A stretch of 64,000 bases of DNA from Oscheius tipulae (taxonomy: Eukaryota; Nematoda; Chromadorea; Rhabditida; Rhabditidae), in assembly GCA_037178975.1 (NCBI GenBank), contig JASJZH010000002.1, positions 2,108,001-2,172,000 of the forward strand, in the 5' to 3' direction. Below the pieces are notes generated by a model. That model was not told where the DNA came from and did not search any database. It saw only the letters and a program-made list of their open reading frames with translations. Below are positions 47,801-63,742 of the stretch, in pieces. Position numbers and translations under genes: made by a program. Each line of letters begins with the position of its first letter. The stretch's first letter is position 1.

Positions 47801-49132
47801 GTTTTTGCCAATTCCCATTCCAAGAATGTCCGGTCCCATATCAGTTACTTTTTGCTGACACCAGCAGTCTCGACTCTTTCTTGGGGACGACGATTCTTCT
47901 CGCTGTCCAGCCGAGAGTGATAACAGAGAAAGAGTTCGGCCGTTCCGTGACATCTCTCTACAATTTTCGACGGGAAATGGATCGATTTTTGATCGGTGGC
48001 AATTTAACGCGAGGCGCGCGCGTTGCCTTCCACTAGAGACCAGCTGCTCCGTGGTCGGAATCCAGTCAGAGGCCGGGAAATCTTTTGCCAATCATTTCTC
48101 TTCAAGAAGAAAATTAAAGGAGAGCGTGAGCAGAGTCTAATTGTTTACCAGCGTTTCTTGTCCTTTATGTTATGCATGCAGAATGAGTAAGACACGTCAG
48201 GGAGGGGAAGGAAGGAGTCTGGAGACACGAAAACATTGCCTCTACCGTAATCAGTCTTCAGTAGGCTACAGTAGCTTGTTTTCAGTACAGTTCCTAGGAG
48301 AATTTATGTCACAGATATGTAAGGGAAGGTAAAATGACGCAAATTGAGCCGGATCAGAGGATTTTCGATAAAAAGTCCCGTGTCTTTAATTCCAGTTCAA
48401 TGCATTTAAAAGACAGGCTACAGTATTAATTTATGCAAGTACTTAAAGGACTGGCAATAGTAAAAGAGTTGGAAAACGATGAGTGTTCGTGGCTGGAGCC
48501 AGGAATTCAAACCTTCAGGATTCTGCCACTAATTCCCTGGTTTACAATTTCGCTCGTCGCAGCGAAAATGTGTACACAAACAAACTTTGTCCTTGTTTTG
48601 ATGGCTTTGATCACGTGATTTCAGTTGTTATTGGGGTGAAAAGTCAGGAAAATGGTACAGCCAGACAAAGCACACGGGAGGGGCGAGATAGTATGGGTTT
48701 GAGAGTGGAAACTGGACAATGGATCCTCGAGAATGTAAATAGTAACATGTCCTCCTAAAATGTTTATAGCGGCATTTTTGTTTAAAAAAAATACTGTCAG
48801 GGTTACTATCCCTGTCAACGAAATCTCCAGAGAGCAACCATTGTTTTCAGTCTGGACCAAAATCTTATCAACTGCGGATCAATACTCGATCTTTCCGACT
48901 AGTTTCCCCAGCCTAAATGTCACAAATTTTCTCATAGGTATATGTGCACCGGAAGCGCACCGATCGGGGCATGATAAACATCGGTTATAATTAGTGTGTG
49001 AGGGGAGAAAAGGTGCCTACCTGCGGGAAAGGTGGGTAGATTGAAGAGGATGGGATCGTTCTTCCTCTCAGCTTCTGTATATTCCATTTGGGAGGAAGAC
49101 GCTGATGGCTGATTTGTAGACGAGTCGGCCAT
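38821..49132 (-). CDS. daf-5: SKI/SNO family transcriptional regulator, DAF-5-like
   Basis: Twelve exons join in phase: 49021-49132, 46833-46911, 45574-45683, 45417-45505, 45284-45378, 44725-44910, 44515-44686, 42541-42723, 40148-40252, 39832-39937, 39237-39790 and 38821-38964, giving about 644 residues. Exons 3-5 form a Ski/Dachshund-like domain (GEARIPLFLFKKEFAKLYP, ADLNCHLYHANMDQVCELRK). Exons 6-7 form the SMAD4-binding zinc domain: GRCIQCHDCQKFFLPEHFIM, HSHTE, then VHWGSTSDSWRFALYLD, the CxxC, H and HWG pattern of SKI proteins. A nuclear-signal-like KKKRK stretch starts exon 8, and a GLNG repeat (four units) lies near the C-terminus. SKI/SNO proteins work with SMADs; in C. elegans DAF-5 partners DAF-3 in dauer control. 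Orthology to daf-5 is inferred. The introns are large and full of repeats. Confidence 0.85.
39002..39062 (-). repeat. tRNA-like sequence in the daf-5-like gene
   Basis: The minus strand has A-box-like TGGCCTAACGGGTAGCGCG and B box GGGTTCGAATCCCC at normal spacing. The acceptor stem has several mismatches and the anticodon stem is weak, so it is a tRNA pseudogene or SINE. Confidence 0.6.
40428..40482 (-). repeat. tRNA-Thr-like pseudogene in intron
   Basis: The minus strand reads TGGTGTAGTGGTAT (A box), then an anticodon loop CTAGTAA (AGT, Thr) on an imperfect stem, then GAGTTCGAATCC (B box). The stems are imperfect. Two other copies (43135-43190 and 46452-46528) share the same AGT loop context. 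Confidence 0.6.
41190..41272. repeat. Palindromic element, degenerate copy
   Basis: Right part CTCTACAGTTTTTTTAGAACAT and left part TGTAGTGTCTTACAAAGTAG resemble the arms of the element at 38089-38141, with several mismatches, around the shared inner word TTTTGATCTG. Confidence 0.5.
42423..42495. repeat. Palindromic element, copy
   Basis: Right arm AGAGCTTTGCAGAACATCGC pairs with left part GCAATATTTCGCAAAAAGAT, around an inner TTTTGATCTGG like that of the other copies. It lies in the intron between exons 8 and 9 of the daf-5-like gene, close to the exon 8 donor. Confidence 0.6.
43135..43190 (-). repeat. tRNA-Thr-like pseudogene in intron
   Basis: On the minus strand TAGTGTAGTGGTTAACGCG (A box) is followed by an anticodon loop CCAGTAA on a partly paired stem and a weak B box GTTTCAATCA. 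It is degenerate. Confidence 0.5.
43290..43352. repeat. Palindromic element, degenerate copy
   Basis: Contains CTAAGTTGTAGCCCAGATCAA and CTTTGCAGAACATAATG, matching the arms and inner word of the family in inverted order. Confidence 0.5.
44008..44075 (-). repeat. tRNA-like sequence in intron
   Basis: On the minus strand TGGAGTAGTGGTTAGAG (A-box-like) is followed by GGGCTTGGATCC (a degraded B box). The anticodon arm does not fold. Confidence 0.45.
45861..45963. repeat. Palindromic element, longest copy
   Basis: The left half TCAAGATGGCATTTTTTAAT... reverse-complements the right half ending ATGTCATCTTGA; the inner parts are TGTTCTGCAGAGTTGTAG and TTTACAACTTTCCAAGACAT. The whole 103 bp can fold into one long imperfect hairpin. 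It lies in the intron between exons 2 and 3 of the daf-5-like gene. Confidence 0.75.
46452..46528 (-). repeat. tRNA-Thr-like pseudogene in intron
   Basis: The minus strand reads GCGAGCATAACCTAATGGTT (start and A box), an anticodon loop CTAGTAA (AGT) flanked by a three-pair stem, then AGGTTCGACTCCCG (B box). It is one of the better preserved copies but lacks a proper acceptor stem. Confidence 0.6.
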
Positions 49133-50604
49133 GTCGCAGCGGGGCGAAGAGGGGGCAGTCCGACTCTCTCTCTGCTGTGCGGCTGTCTAGACGCCGGCGG
49201 CGGGACCGAGAGAACGTTGAGACGCAGACACGTGCTATCGGGGGGAGAGAGTATTGATGGGGCGGAGAGCAGGGCCGGGAAAAAAGAGTACTCGCGCCGG
49301 GGAGAGGAAGCAGACAACTGGCCTAAAAGAACACGACAAAAAGAGAGAGTGACGACAGATCGGATCAATAAGCAACAGTGAAGAGGGGTAGAGAGACAGA
49401 GAGATAGGGAGATAGAGACAGAGAAATATGGTGGCAGAGAGACAGAAAGACAGTCCCAGAACTTTAGGCTGAACAGTTCAGCGTCTTCTTCCTCCTCTTA
49501 CGGAGAGATGACACATCATGAATAAATAGACACGTGATAATTTTGCAGAGGTGACCCTAATTATTAGTCATTTGTCGGCTGGGAAATATACAAGGATACA
49601 GACAGGCAAAAACCTACCGTTGACTTACCTTCTAGTTCTGACAGCTCCTAGTGACGTCGCTGCAGAGATGAGCAGAAGCGTCCTCTTCAATCGACTGGTT
49701 GGTGGCATAAAACAGACGATCCTTATAGCTTATCGTAAAGTCGGAGTGGTGAACATCATGGGATCGAGAATCTGTCGAGCTATCCATGGAGCCGTCTTCT
49801 TCGAGAATACTAGAGCTACCCGTTGACGCAGAGTCCAATGTAGAGACGAGAATCTGAGTAATCAAATCCAGTTCGATTACTTCTTTTATTAAAGGACTTT
49901 TTTTTATTGTGTTTGATTGGTGTTACTTCCAAAATTTTCAAGGCCTCATAATTACTTGATTTGTCTAATCTAATACTCTGCTGCATGCACTGTTCGTCGC
50001 CGCTGAAGACTGTCGTCTCTCTATCATGAACGAAAGAGTACCAGGAATAGTCGTCTCTTCGTCTTTGGAACTGGAACTACTAAGAGAACTTCGAGAGAAT
50101 GGGCTCGAAGAGAAATCGAACAACTGAAATTCGACGAAGAAAATTTTTCGGCGTACTTTACCGTAGAGTTTCGTCTAGAGTTTGACGAAACGTTTGCCAC
50201 GCATTTTGCTCAAAACGGACTGAAATCATTCTTGATCAAGCTCATATTACGGTCATTCCCGGTCGACTCTTTCTTTCACATCCTAAGCTGGTCTTCCAAA
50301 ATATCGTGACTTCGACGCTGCGAAATTACGGGTTTATCCACTTGGTCATGTTTGCCAATTTTTAGAGCAGAAAATTCTTTTTTGTTCCTGTCTCTGTCCC
50401 GAAAGTTGCAACTTTATTTAACCGTCTCACAACGTCCAGAAACTCGATCACAATTCACGTGCATTTACAAGGGGGTATAGGGTAAGTGAAATGGTGAGAA
50501 AGAGGGTGTAAAAAGTATACAAAAGTGGGGGTAAGAGAATAAAAATAAATTACAGTATGAAGAGACTAGGGGGCTCTAAATTTTGAGCAAATAAAGAGGA
50601 AAGA
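49133..50604. other. Intergenic between pkc-3 and the daf-5-like gene
   Basis: This should hold the daf-5-like promoter and the pkc-3 3' end. A minus-strand frame at 49632-49865 (serine- and aspartate-rich) could be an exon but has no supporting neighbours. The stretch 49385-49450 is GAGACAGA low-complexity sequence. Nothing else is supported. Confidence 0.4.
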
Positions 50605-54922
<4,318 letters not shown>

Positions 54923-56022
54923 TCTGCCCTTTCTCCCTGAAAAAAAAAGCTGCAATGTAACGGAAAACTATTAAAGAAAGAGCGTTTTCAGGCCAAGAAG
55001 GCAGTAAGAGTCAATAGAGCAAAACAGTTGATAAAGCGTATGACTCATGCTGTATGGAGGGAATCAGAAGAAACTTTTCAAAAAATGGCTGCACTTTTAT
55101 GGAAGAAGGAAGATCAGTAGAAGTTCATCGATTTCAAACTAGCATCATCCTCTTTTCAGTCTTTTCCACGGTCTTTCGTCAAAAATCATACATTTCAAGA
55201 TAATATGTATAGGGAAAGCCTCTTTTTTACACATCTGTTCCCAGGCAACGGAAGGTTATAATCAAGGAATCCTAGCTGAAATGTCGGGAGAAAACTGAAA
55301 GAAAAAGCATCGGCAATATTTGCATGACAAAAGTTCAGTTTCTGGTCTACAAATGAAGAAAACCTGGCCCAGGGCATTGCCCAGTTTTTCTCACATCCAA
55401 AGTGACGTTTTTGATTATGCATTTTCGAAAGATCTTACCAGTCTACTTCTAGAGATAGTTATTTCTTTTGACGAAAGGAATATCAGGAACAGCGCTTCTG
55501 GAAAGGAAGAACGTAGAATGATTGGGAAATCTATCGATTTTTCAATATTTCCCAGGCCGAAGCATTGCAAAAAAGCGCTGCTCTTCGAGACAACAAGGTC
55601 GAAAATCGAGGGAATTCGATTCTTCTGCTCAAGAAAAGAGAGTAATCGCCGGTTTGAATTAGCCTTGTAGCAGGCATTTCAAGCGAAAAATGGAGTGTAA
55701 GCAGGATGACAAGGAGAGACTCCATGTTTGGGTGAAGTGATTCATCGCCTTGGCCTGCAAGGGACCAATGGATCGATACCGGCGCCGGCAGTTTGACCCC
55801 CAATCGCCCCCACGTCACTGTCCTACCGGGAAACAATCATACCTAGTGGGTATCATAATCCAGTTCGAGAAGAATAGACGGAAAAGAACCTAGAGAACAG
55901 TGAGACAGGAGAACAAAGTAGTAGGATAAAGACAAATTTATTTACGAATGCTTACACGTTACAGGAATATACGAGTCTACTAGTCGATGTGTAGAGTCGT
56001 TTGTGGTTCTTCTCTCTTCTCC
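54923..56022. other. Intergenic between prdx-2 and pkc-3
   Basis: No supported exon on either strand; open frames here lack similarity and splice structure. Confidence 0.45.
55937..55942 (-). terminator. Polyadenylation signal of prdx-2
   Basis: AATAAA on the minus strand about 80 nt after the prdx-2 stop codon. Confidence 0.6.
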
Positions 56023-56701
56023 TTAGTGGTTAGCCTTTTCGAAGTAGGTCTTAGAATCCTTGACGCCCGGCTTGATCGTGTCTTTTCCAGGAGTCCAGCC
56101 AGCTGGGCAGACTTCTCCGTGCTGAAAATCGAGTTTTTGATAAGATTTTCCGAAGAAAAGACAAACCTTCTCGACGAACTGGAAGGCCTGGACCAGTCGG
56201 AGGGTCTCATCAACGGAGCGTCCAACGGGCAGATCGTTGACAGTGATCTGGCGCAGCGTGCCCGAGGGGTCGATGATGAAGAGACCACGGAAGGCGATTC
56301 CATCGTCCTCCTTCAGGACTCCATAGTCCCGGGCGATTTGATGATTCGTGTCGGCGAGGACGGGGATCTTCATCTCACCGAGTCCTCCGTGCTTCCTCGG
56401 CTGGTTGATCCAGGCCAGATGCGAGAAGACCGAGTCTGTCGAGCAGGCCAGCAGTTGAACGCCAATCTGCTTGAACTCATCGGCTCGGTCACTGAAGGCG
56501 ATGATCTAGAAATTGGAATTCAAGGGGAAGAAAAAGTAATGTTACCTCGGTGGGGCAGACAAAGGTGAAGTCGAGGGGGTAGAAGAAGAGCACGACGTAC
56601 TTGCCCTTGTAGTCGCTCAGCTTCACATCGACGAATTCACCGTCGAAGACGGCCTTGGCGTGGAAATCGGGAGCAGGCTTGCCGATAAAAGCCTTTGACA
56701 T
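56023..56701 (-). CDS. prdx-2: Typical 2-Cys peroxiredoxin
   Basis: Three exons join in phase 0: 56546-56701, 56167-56505 and 56023-56121, giving 197 residues, the normal length. The peroxidatic cysteine lies in [13 protein letters not shown] and the resolving cysteine in [18 protein letters not shown] and the C-terminal KTYFEKANH supply the GGLG and YF motifs that make eukaryotic enzymes prone to overoxidation. The enzyme reduces hydrogen peroxide using thioredoxin and also acts in redox signalling. A TTTTCAG acceptor ends three bases before the ATG, so the message is probably trans-spliced. It lies between algn-2 and pkc-3 on the same strand, the same neighbourhood I recall for C. elegans prdx-2. 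Confidence 0.96.
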
Positions 56702-58126
56702 CTTCTGAAAACGCGAAAATTAGCGTGAATCAGAGGAAGAGAAGGGAACAAGAATGGGGAACGAGCAAAGCAGGAACTGCGATTGATCATTGGCACAAGA
56801 ACACAACTCGCCGCCCGAAAATGCAAGGTCGGGGACGATGGAATCAATAAAAAAGAGGGGCGCGTAGCCTTGTTGAAAGGCCCGCCTAAAATCGTCCGAC
56901 CAGACCGTGATAAAACGGCACGGTTCTAGAACAATCTAGCTAGATGCGACTCCTTATCTGACAGATGCAGAGCTCGGGTCACGGATCCATTGTCATCATG
57001 ACAAACATCACTCGTACCGGAGGTGAAGAAATCATCCCAGGAATTCGCGCCAAGAACACGTACAACATCAAAAACGCATGCTTTGACTTACTGGCAGGGT
57101 TTGGCGATACATATGAGAGAGAAGAGCTCAAGCAGGCGCTAATAATCGTTTCTCAAGAGAAGAGGAAATTGACCATTCCACGCAATTATACCCTACATGT
57201 AAATACAGAGTGAACTCGTGGAGGAGGCGCCACAAAAGGACCAAAGAGTGCCAAATAAATAGGGAGCAAAAGGAAAAACCGGTCCCAATTACAGGAGAAA
57301 ATCACTCAGTGATCGAGGGTCAACAATTCTGGTGATTTCTGGCCAAATTTCGCGAGTTTCTGATGTAGGACAAGAACTAGTGGTTGATAAGAAGGGTAGT
57401 AAGACGCTCGATAAACATAAGCAGGAGTGGGATGATGCAAACAGAGAGCGGCGTTCTGCCATCAACAAAGCAGGGTCTTCTCGGCTTATGAGCGAAAAGA
57501 TTGTTCCAAGAAACAAAGGCAAGACGATGAATGGGGCCTGGGCGGTGGCAGGAATCGAATGCGACAGATCATAGTCTCATTAACAGCTGTCTAAACAAAT
57601 GCGGACGACATTCCAATGGGCAGTAAAGGAGATCTCAAGGAATGCGGCCCAACTGGTCAATGCAGAGGCTCAGAGACGTTTTGGACGGGGCAAAGGTATA
57701 ATGCGTGTGGTTACGGTGATTCTATACGAGTTTCATCAGAAATTTGGGCAAAGAGCAAAACGAACGGGAAATAGAGGAAGAACAGATAAAAGCTCAATGT
57801 GTCGCTGGAGGCATGCAGCGAGTCCTCTCATATTTCGGCATTATTTCAAGCGCTAACTATGAAAACAAAACCGGTGCTGTAAAATTGCCAGTTCCGAAAT
57901 TTTCCCGCAAAAAGTGCTTTCTGCCGTCTGGTGTCTAACGGAAAATCGCGTACATTTCCAGAAAAATGCGTTACAGCGTCTTCGAGTTTTCCAGGTAGTT
58001 CAGTAGAAATGAATGATGAATACGAGCGCAAGTAGTGAAAGGAGGTGTAAATACTAAAGCTTTATGTAGAAACCCGGAAAGTATAAAAAAGAAGTATCAC
58101 AAGGTTAAAATCACAGAGCTGCTGCA
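56702..58126. other. Intergenic between algn-2 and prdx-2
   Basis: Plus-strand frames at 56965-57213, 57332-57574 and 57599-57856 do not join in phase and match nothing I know. A B-box-like GCATTCGATTCC on the minus strand near 57550-57570 suggests another tRNA-like relic. No gene is supported. Confidence 0.4.
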
Positions 58127-59600
58127 CTAAAGTTCATTGTTCACGATCTGATGCAAACGGGTGGCGAATGCCGGAAAGGCGAAGAGCTTGCGGACTCGTT
58201 TGGGACCCTAAAACTCATTTTTAAGGGAAAGAAACATTCCCAAACCTCGATTTCTGCCACTTGTCGGAGGTGGGGATCCGCTACCAGTCGAGCCATACAT
58301 TTGGCAAATTCTTGCGGCTTCTGCTCGACAAGGAAGCCTGTTTTTTCGTGTTTAATTGTCTCTAATGGGCCTAAAACAACTTTGACAGAAAAGAGCAAAA
58401 AGTACCTCCAGTATTGACAGCAATGACCGGACGGCCCAGGTACATGGCCTCTACGGGCACAATTCCGAAATGCTCCCTGTCCGGCGTGTACAGAATGGCT
58501 CTGCTTTGTTTCAGCAGCGAAATTTTGTTCTGATCGGCTGGAAAAATGGAGGGTTTTGGCGCGAAGTGGACAAAAATTACAGGGAGATCGCATAAACGTG
58601 ATCTGACTGGCATCTAGTTCCAAGTTCTGGGCGTACTTGACCAGCTGACTGTAGTAGGCAATATTTTCCTCATTTCGCTTGTCGTAGCCGCCGGCTATTA
58701 CCAGATGACATTTGGTATAATCATCGGCTGGGAGAAGACTCTTGAGCTCGGCTGAAAAGGTTTGTGTGTGTGTGGTTAAAAGCTGAGAAAGAGGGCTTAC
58801 CGAAGGCTTCCAGAGCCAAAATGACGTTCTTTTTCACCTCGAATCGGTTCAGCGAGGAGAAAACGTGTTCTGCCGTGCCTGGGATCTCGGTCAGTGTTGA
58901 TTTCATAGCTTTGTCAAAGAATTCCGTATTTAGTGATGGGTACAGTACTGAAAATTTGTCAAATCACGGGGAAGCTAATTGAAACCTGTGAGTTCGCGAT
59001 CTCTCAGAGAACCGAAAGTCTTTTTGGTGACTTCTGCTGTGTAGAGACTGTTCACACAGATCACGTCGGCCAGGCGAGTCGTCTGTTCTTCCACAAAGTC
59101 CAGAATCAGACGGTAAGCAGATTTGGCGGCTGTTTTTCGGTCAGTCAGGAGCAGATCGGGGTGGTGACAGTAGAAGATCAGACGAACTGGCTTCCAGAAA
59201 ATGAGACGGAAGACTACTTGGCTGGCAGAGACCTATATTTGATTCTTGTAGAGTAAGATTTGAGCTAAACCTGGTCCGAAAAGATCACGTCGTAGTCCAT
59301 CGTGGCCGCGATTATGAAGGCAGCGATGATCATGCGAATGTAGGCACAGAGAGCCCACATATGGCCGAAAATGGTCCGCGGAAAGTACGAATAGACAGTT
59401 ATATCTATATGCCAGTGTTTGCCAGCATGAAAGAAAGACAAACCAAGATGTTCGGTTTCCTTGAAGCAGTGAGAGCTGTCGTAGTGATTGGTGATCATCT
59501 TCACAGCATGCCCTTTGTTTTGGAGAGCCATGGCAGCATCGACGACGAGTCGCTCAGCTCCGCCGATACCCAGATCCGGATGAAGAAATATGACCTTCAT
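58127..59600 (-). CDS. algn-2: ALG2 alpha-1,3/1,6-mannosyltransferase
   Basis: Eight exons join in phase: 59444-59600, 59271-59404, 58986-59232, 58801-58947, 58581-58751, 58406-58537, 58246-58370 and 58127-58207, giving about 397 residues. The N-terminus [19 protein letters not shown] is the ALG2 signature, followed by [19 protein letters not shown] and VNSLYTAEV. The GT-B C-terminal half has [22 protein letters not shown], and [19 protein letters not shown] with the E-x7-E-type donor-binding motif. ALG2 adds the second and third mannoses to the lipid-linked N-glycan precursor on the cytosolic face of the ER. A TTTTTCTAG acceptor lies five bases before the ATG. The second exon begins after a 39 bp intron. 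The gene looks intact. Confidence 0.93.
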
Positions 59601-60126
59601 TAGGTCTAGAAAAAAGGGGTATGAACGGTTCAAACAAAGCTGAGAGATGCCGAAATGCATACGTTAATGATTACCTATATGGGCACAGTTCTGGAGTTTT
59701 ACAGAGAAATGGCCAGTTATCTGCTGAGAAAATAACTGGAGACGAGTCTGTTCAACAAGTGTGCTCAATTTTACTGTAGTTTGTCAAAACAAATCCTTGT
59801 CTTTGCTGTTTGTTGCCTCTTCCACGATGCGTTCTCTTGCTATTTTCGTTCGCAAACTCATCGAACATGCAGAGCTAGTGGGAAAGCCCTGTCCAGGAGC
59901 TAAAACCAAGTGAAAAGTGAGGAAGACCGTCAGAGATTCACTCATAACCGTCTCTTCATTGGTTCCAACGTTATACTCTCACTCTAATCAGCTTCTCGGA
60001 CGAGACAACGATATAACGACGTGAGAACGGGTCCAGTTAGTGCATTTAGAGAGAAAAAGAAGTTTTATCGGAGAAAAAACGGAACAAACTGGTGGAGGAA
60101 CAAGAAAAAGTCTTGCAAATGAGTTT

Positions 60127-61413
60127 CTAGAGTGCCTTGATGATGTTGTCGAGAAGGCTGCTGGCTCCGATACGGAACAACTTTGGGCTGAGCCACTCCT
60201 TGCCGAGAACATCCTCAATCAGGGCTACGTATGCCAGGGCCTCTTGCGGTGTCTTGATTCCCCCCGCCGGTTTGAAACCCACCTAAAAAGTTGGATTTCA
60301 GCTCGTCTTTTTTCGTCGCACCTTTTTTCCTGTCAGCTCATGCCATCTCTTGATGGCTTGACACATCACATAGGAGACTTCAAGGGTGGCATTGACTGTT
60401 TCTTTTCCGGTAGAGGTTTTAATGAAGTCAGAGCCTTAAAGACTGGTAAAAGAGTCGAGAAAACAATATGAAAACCTGCTAGAATGCTGGCCCAACTGGC
60501 TTTGTGGATGTTGGCAAGGGTCTGGAGTTCACCAGTGGCCAGAATTGTTTTCAGATGGGCATTGTGGCAAGCCTTTTTGAGAGCAGCCACTTCCTCGTAG
60601 AGAGCTGAAAAGGAGCATCGATTTCTGAAGGTTTTTGAGAGGAAATATCGACTTTTTAGACAAGAGGAGACCTAGATTTTTTTTGAGGTTGCAATAACAT
60701 TTTCTGAACATTTAAAACAAGAAAAAACGCGAATTCCAACGGTTTTCATAAAAAATGACTTCAAATCCGAAGAGACTCACTCTTCCAGTTCCCTTCCAAC
60801 GCCAGAGCCCGACTGATCACAATATCGATTTCTGTGGCTCCATCAGCTACAGTCAGCTCAACTTCCAGGACTTTGGACTTCAGATGATACTGTCCAGACG
60901 GAAAACCAGCAGCAACTAAGAATTTTCGCCGTCTTTCCAGAGAAAACTAATGAAAACAAACCAGAGGCAACGTCAAGTTGCTTTCCCAGCCCCTTCAAAT
61001 GGTCCGTCACTTCGGCAACACGTTGGGGATAAACACAGACGGCCGCACAATGGACATTTTCCTCAAAAATTCGACTTTTTCCAACAAAAAAAAGGCTTGC
61101 TTACTCCAGGAACAGGAGCCAGAGCCCGGTCCACAAGAGCTACGACACGTTCCTTGGTGTCATCACCGGCGAGAGTGGTCAGGTCGATGTAACCGACCAG
61201 AGAAAGGAGCTGGTCCCTCTAAAACACCAAAAAAAAATGAAAAAAACGATCCTTCCAGACCTGTCTGAAGAGCTCCTCAGCTCTCTTCTCATACTGAGCA
61301 GTCTTGCCAGAGATCTCGGACGAATCTAACGTTTTTTGGACCTGTGAAACTCCATAAAACCAGGAAAACACAATAGGAACCTCTTTCTCGAAGGCGTTCT
61401 CGTCGAAAGTCAT
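60127..61413 (-). CDS. Deoxyribose-phosphate aldolase
   Basis: Eight exons join in phase: 61381-61413, 61261-61341, 61105-61218, 60962-61061, 60781-60915, 60476-60604, 60322-60434 and 60127-60282, giving about 286 residues. Conserved blocks are LVGYIDLTTLAGDDT, CAAVCVYPQRV, ASVAAGFPSGQYHLK, GATEIDIVI, LKTILATGEL, SDFIKTSTGKE (holding the Schiff-base lysine) and VGFKPAGGIKT (the second active-site lysine). The enzyme splits 2-deoxyribose-5-phosphate into glyceraldehyde-3-phosphate and acetaldehyde in deoxynucleoside breakdown. As I recall the C. elegans homologue is F09E5.3, next to algn-2, as here. The exon 4 acceptor is TTTTGAG, slightly unusual for a nematode but required by the frame. Confidence 0.93.
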
Positions 61414-61648
61414 GGTGGTAGCGGGAAGACAAAGGTCGCACAAGAAGCGAGAGAGCGACGATTGATGATAAGATAAAATATGGCACCAGAGCGCAATAAC
61501 TACCGAGCTGGCCTGGGCAAACAGATCGCAGAACAATCTTTGAGTGATCGTGAGAGCAATACTTCTAGCACAAGAACAATCAGAGTAAAAGCAAAAAAAT
61601 TCATTTTGTAACATGAACAAAAACAAACCAAGCACCGCAAATGATTCA

Positions 61649-62372
<724 letters not shown>

Positions 62373-63415
62373 TTTTTCCTGAAAACAGACCGATATTTTT
62401 AAGCTGTCTGAAAATGAAAAAGCAAGAATTGAGATTTTTGAACTGCAACAGCAGAGAGCAATATAGCAAACAAACAAAAGCCTGCCTCTGAGGAGACTAA
62501 ATAGCAAGTTTTCAGTGCAGAGAGGGATCACAAACCTGGCCAGCCCAGGATGCTAACCAAAGACGCGTGATGTTCACAAGCCTGACCGGCCAGGGTGCGA
62601 GCGAACCTGGCCCGACGCCAACATTTAGACCAGATTTGCAATTGTTAAAATCAGGTGACAAACTATGAGGTAAAGTGGAGCTTATGGAAACGATTAGAAA
62701 AGCAGAGCACGAACGAAGATCCAAAGATGCGAGCGGCAGAACAAGCAACGATGTACAAACAAAAACCCGTCTCTACGGCTGCTAGCAATAGTTTTCCACG
62801 TTGCAGACAACGCAACTTTGCTGACAAATTACTAGAACTGCTCACAAATTCTTCAAAATTCACGAAAATTGCCAAAAAAGAAAGAATACGACGTCAGATT
62901 TAGAAAGTGTCCCGTAAAAGTGGGAAGCATGCAAGGAAATTATCGCATCCTTTTAATTGATCCGTGGGAAGTTTTTTCCTACAAAAAAAGAGAGAAGATA
63001 GCAGAAAAGGAGTGTGGAAACCAGTGAATTTTTAGGCCAATGGGGATTTCAAATTGAAGAAAATTCTCGACAGATTACGGTATTTGGCGGCAGAGCGCGA
63101 TAACTCGAACAGATCAAAATTGTTCAGGCGTTTCGATGTTTTTGCTCATGGAAATTCTTGTGGAACAGAAAAAGACATTAAGTTAAACAATTCCATAACA
63201 AAGTAGTAGAAAATCAACCGGTTCTCTCAAGTATATTATATGTACAAAAAGTGTAGTCTTCTTGGTCGCAATTACTCTCCCGAAGAGCCTACCAGCAATT
63301 TCGGAAGGTTTTAAATTTAATAACTTTGTCTCTTTGTCTCTCTGCCTGTATGTCCCTCTGTCCGTTTGTCTCTGTCTCTCTGTCTTTTCGAATAAGAAAA
63401 ATAATAACTATCAGC

Positions 63416-63526
63416 CTGTACTAATGCAGTTAGAGTCAAATCTCTTTTCATCCGGGAGTTCCTCGCCTTTCTTGATCGCCTTCTCCATCTGTTCCTGTGC
63501 CGTCCGGGCCGACATGAAGCGTGCTC
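63416..63526 (-). pseudogene. Inverted partial copy of xrn-1 exon 2
   Basis: The plus strand here is about 90% identical to the reverse complement of 24130-24241. Identical runs include TCCGGGAGTTCCTCGCC and TTGATCGCCTTCTCCATC; there is one 3-base deletion and a few substitutions. Similarity continues a little into the flanking intron (AACTATCA at 63407, opposite the exon 2 donor), and the TGTCTC low-complexity tract before it (63330-63395) resembles xrn-1 intron 2. The copy is therefore genomic, not from spliced mRNA. It is too short to code for anything. Confidence 0.92.
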
Positions 63527-63742
63527 GTTTTATTTTGCCTTTTTTTTGCTAGCGCTTTCAATTCTAAAAAACAAGTTCAGTGTCTGTCTGTTCAAAGCCG
63601 TGCCCGGATCATATATTGAAGACTCTAAGCGTTTGTGGGAGACAAACTTTTTCAAAAGGCTCATTTGAGAAAGACTTGAGAAAAATTGTCAATGTCAGGT
63701 TCCCAAGATTAATAGCCCGAAAGAGTTGATAGCCAACAAGCT

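Noticed and set aside
49632-49865. Minus-strand serine/aspartate-rich frame between pkc-3 and the daf-5-like gene
   Set aside because: Could be an exon, but no partner exons in phase were found and it belongs to neither neighbour.
56965-57856. Three plus-strand frames downstream of prdx-2's promoter region
   Set aside because: They cannot be joined in phase with believable splice sites and resemble no protein I know.
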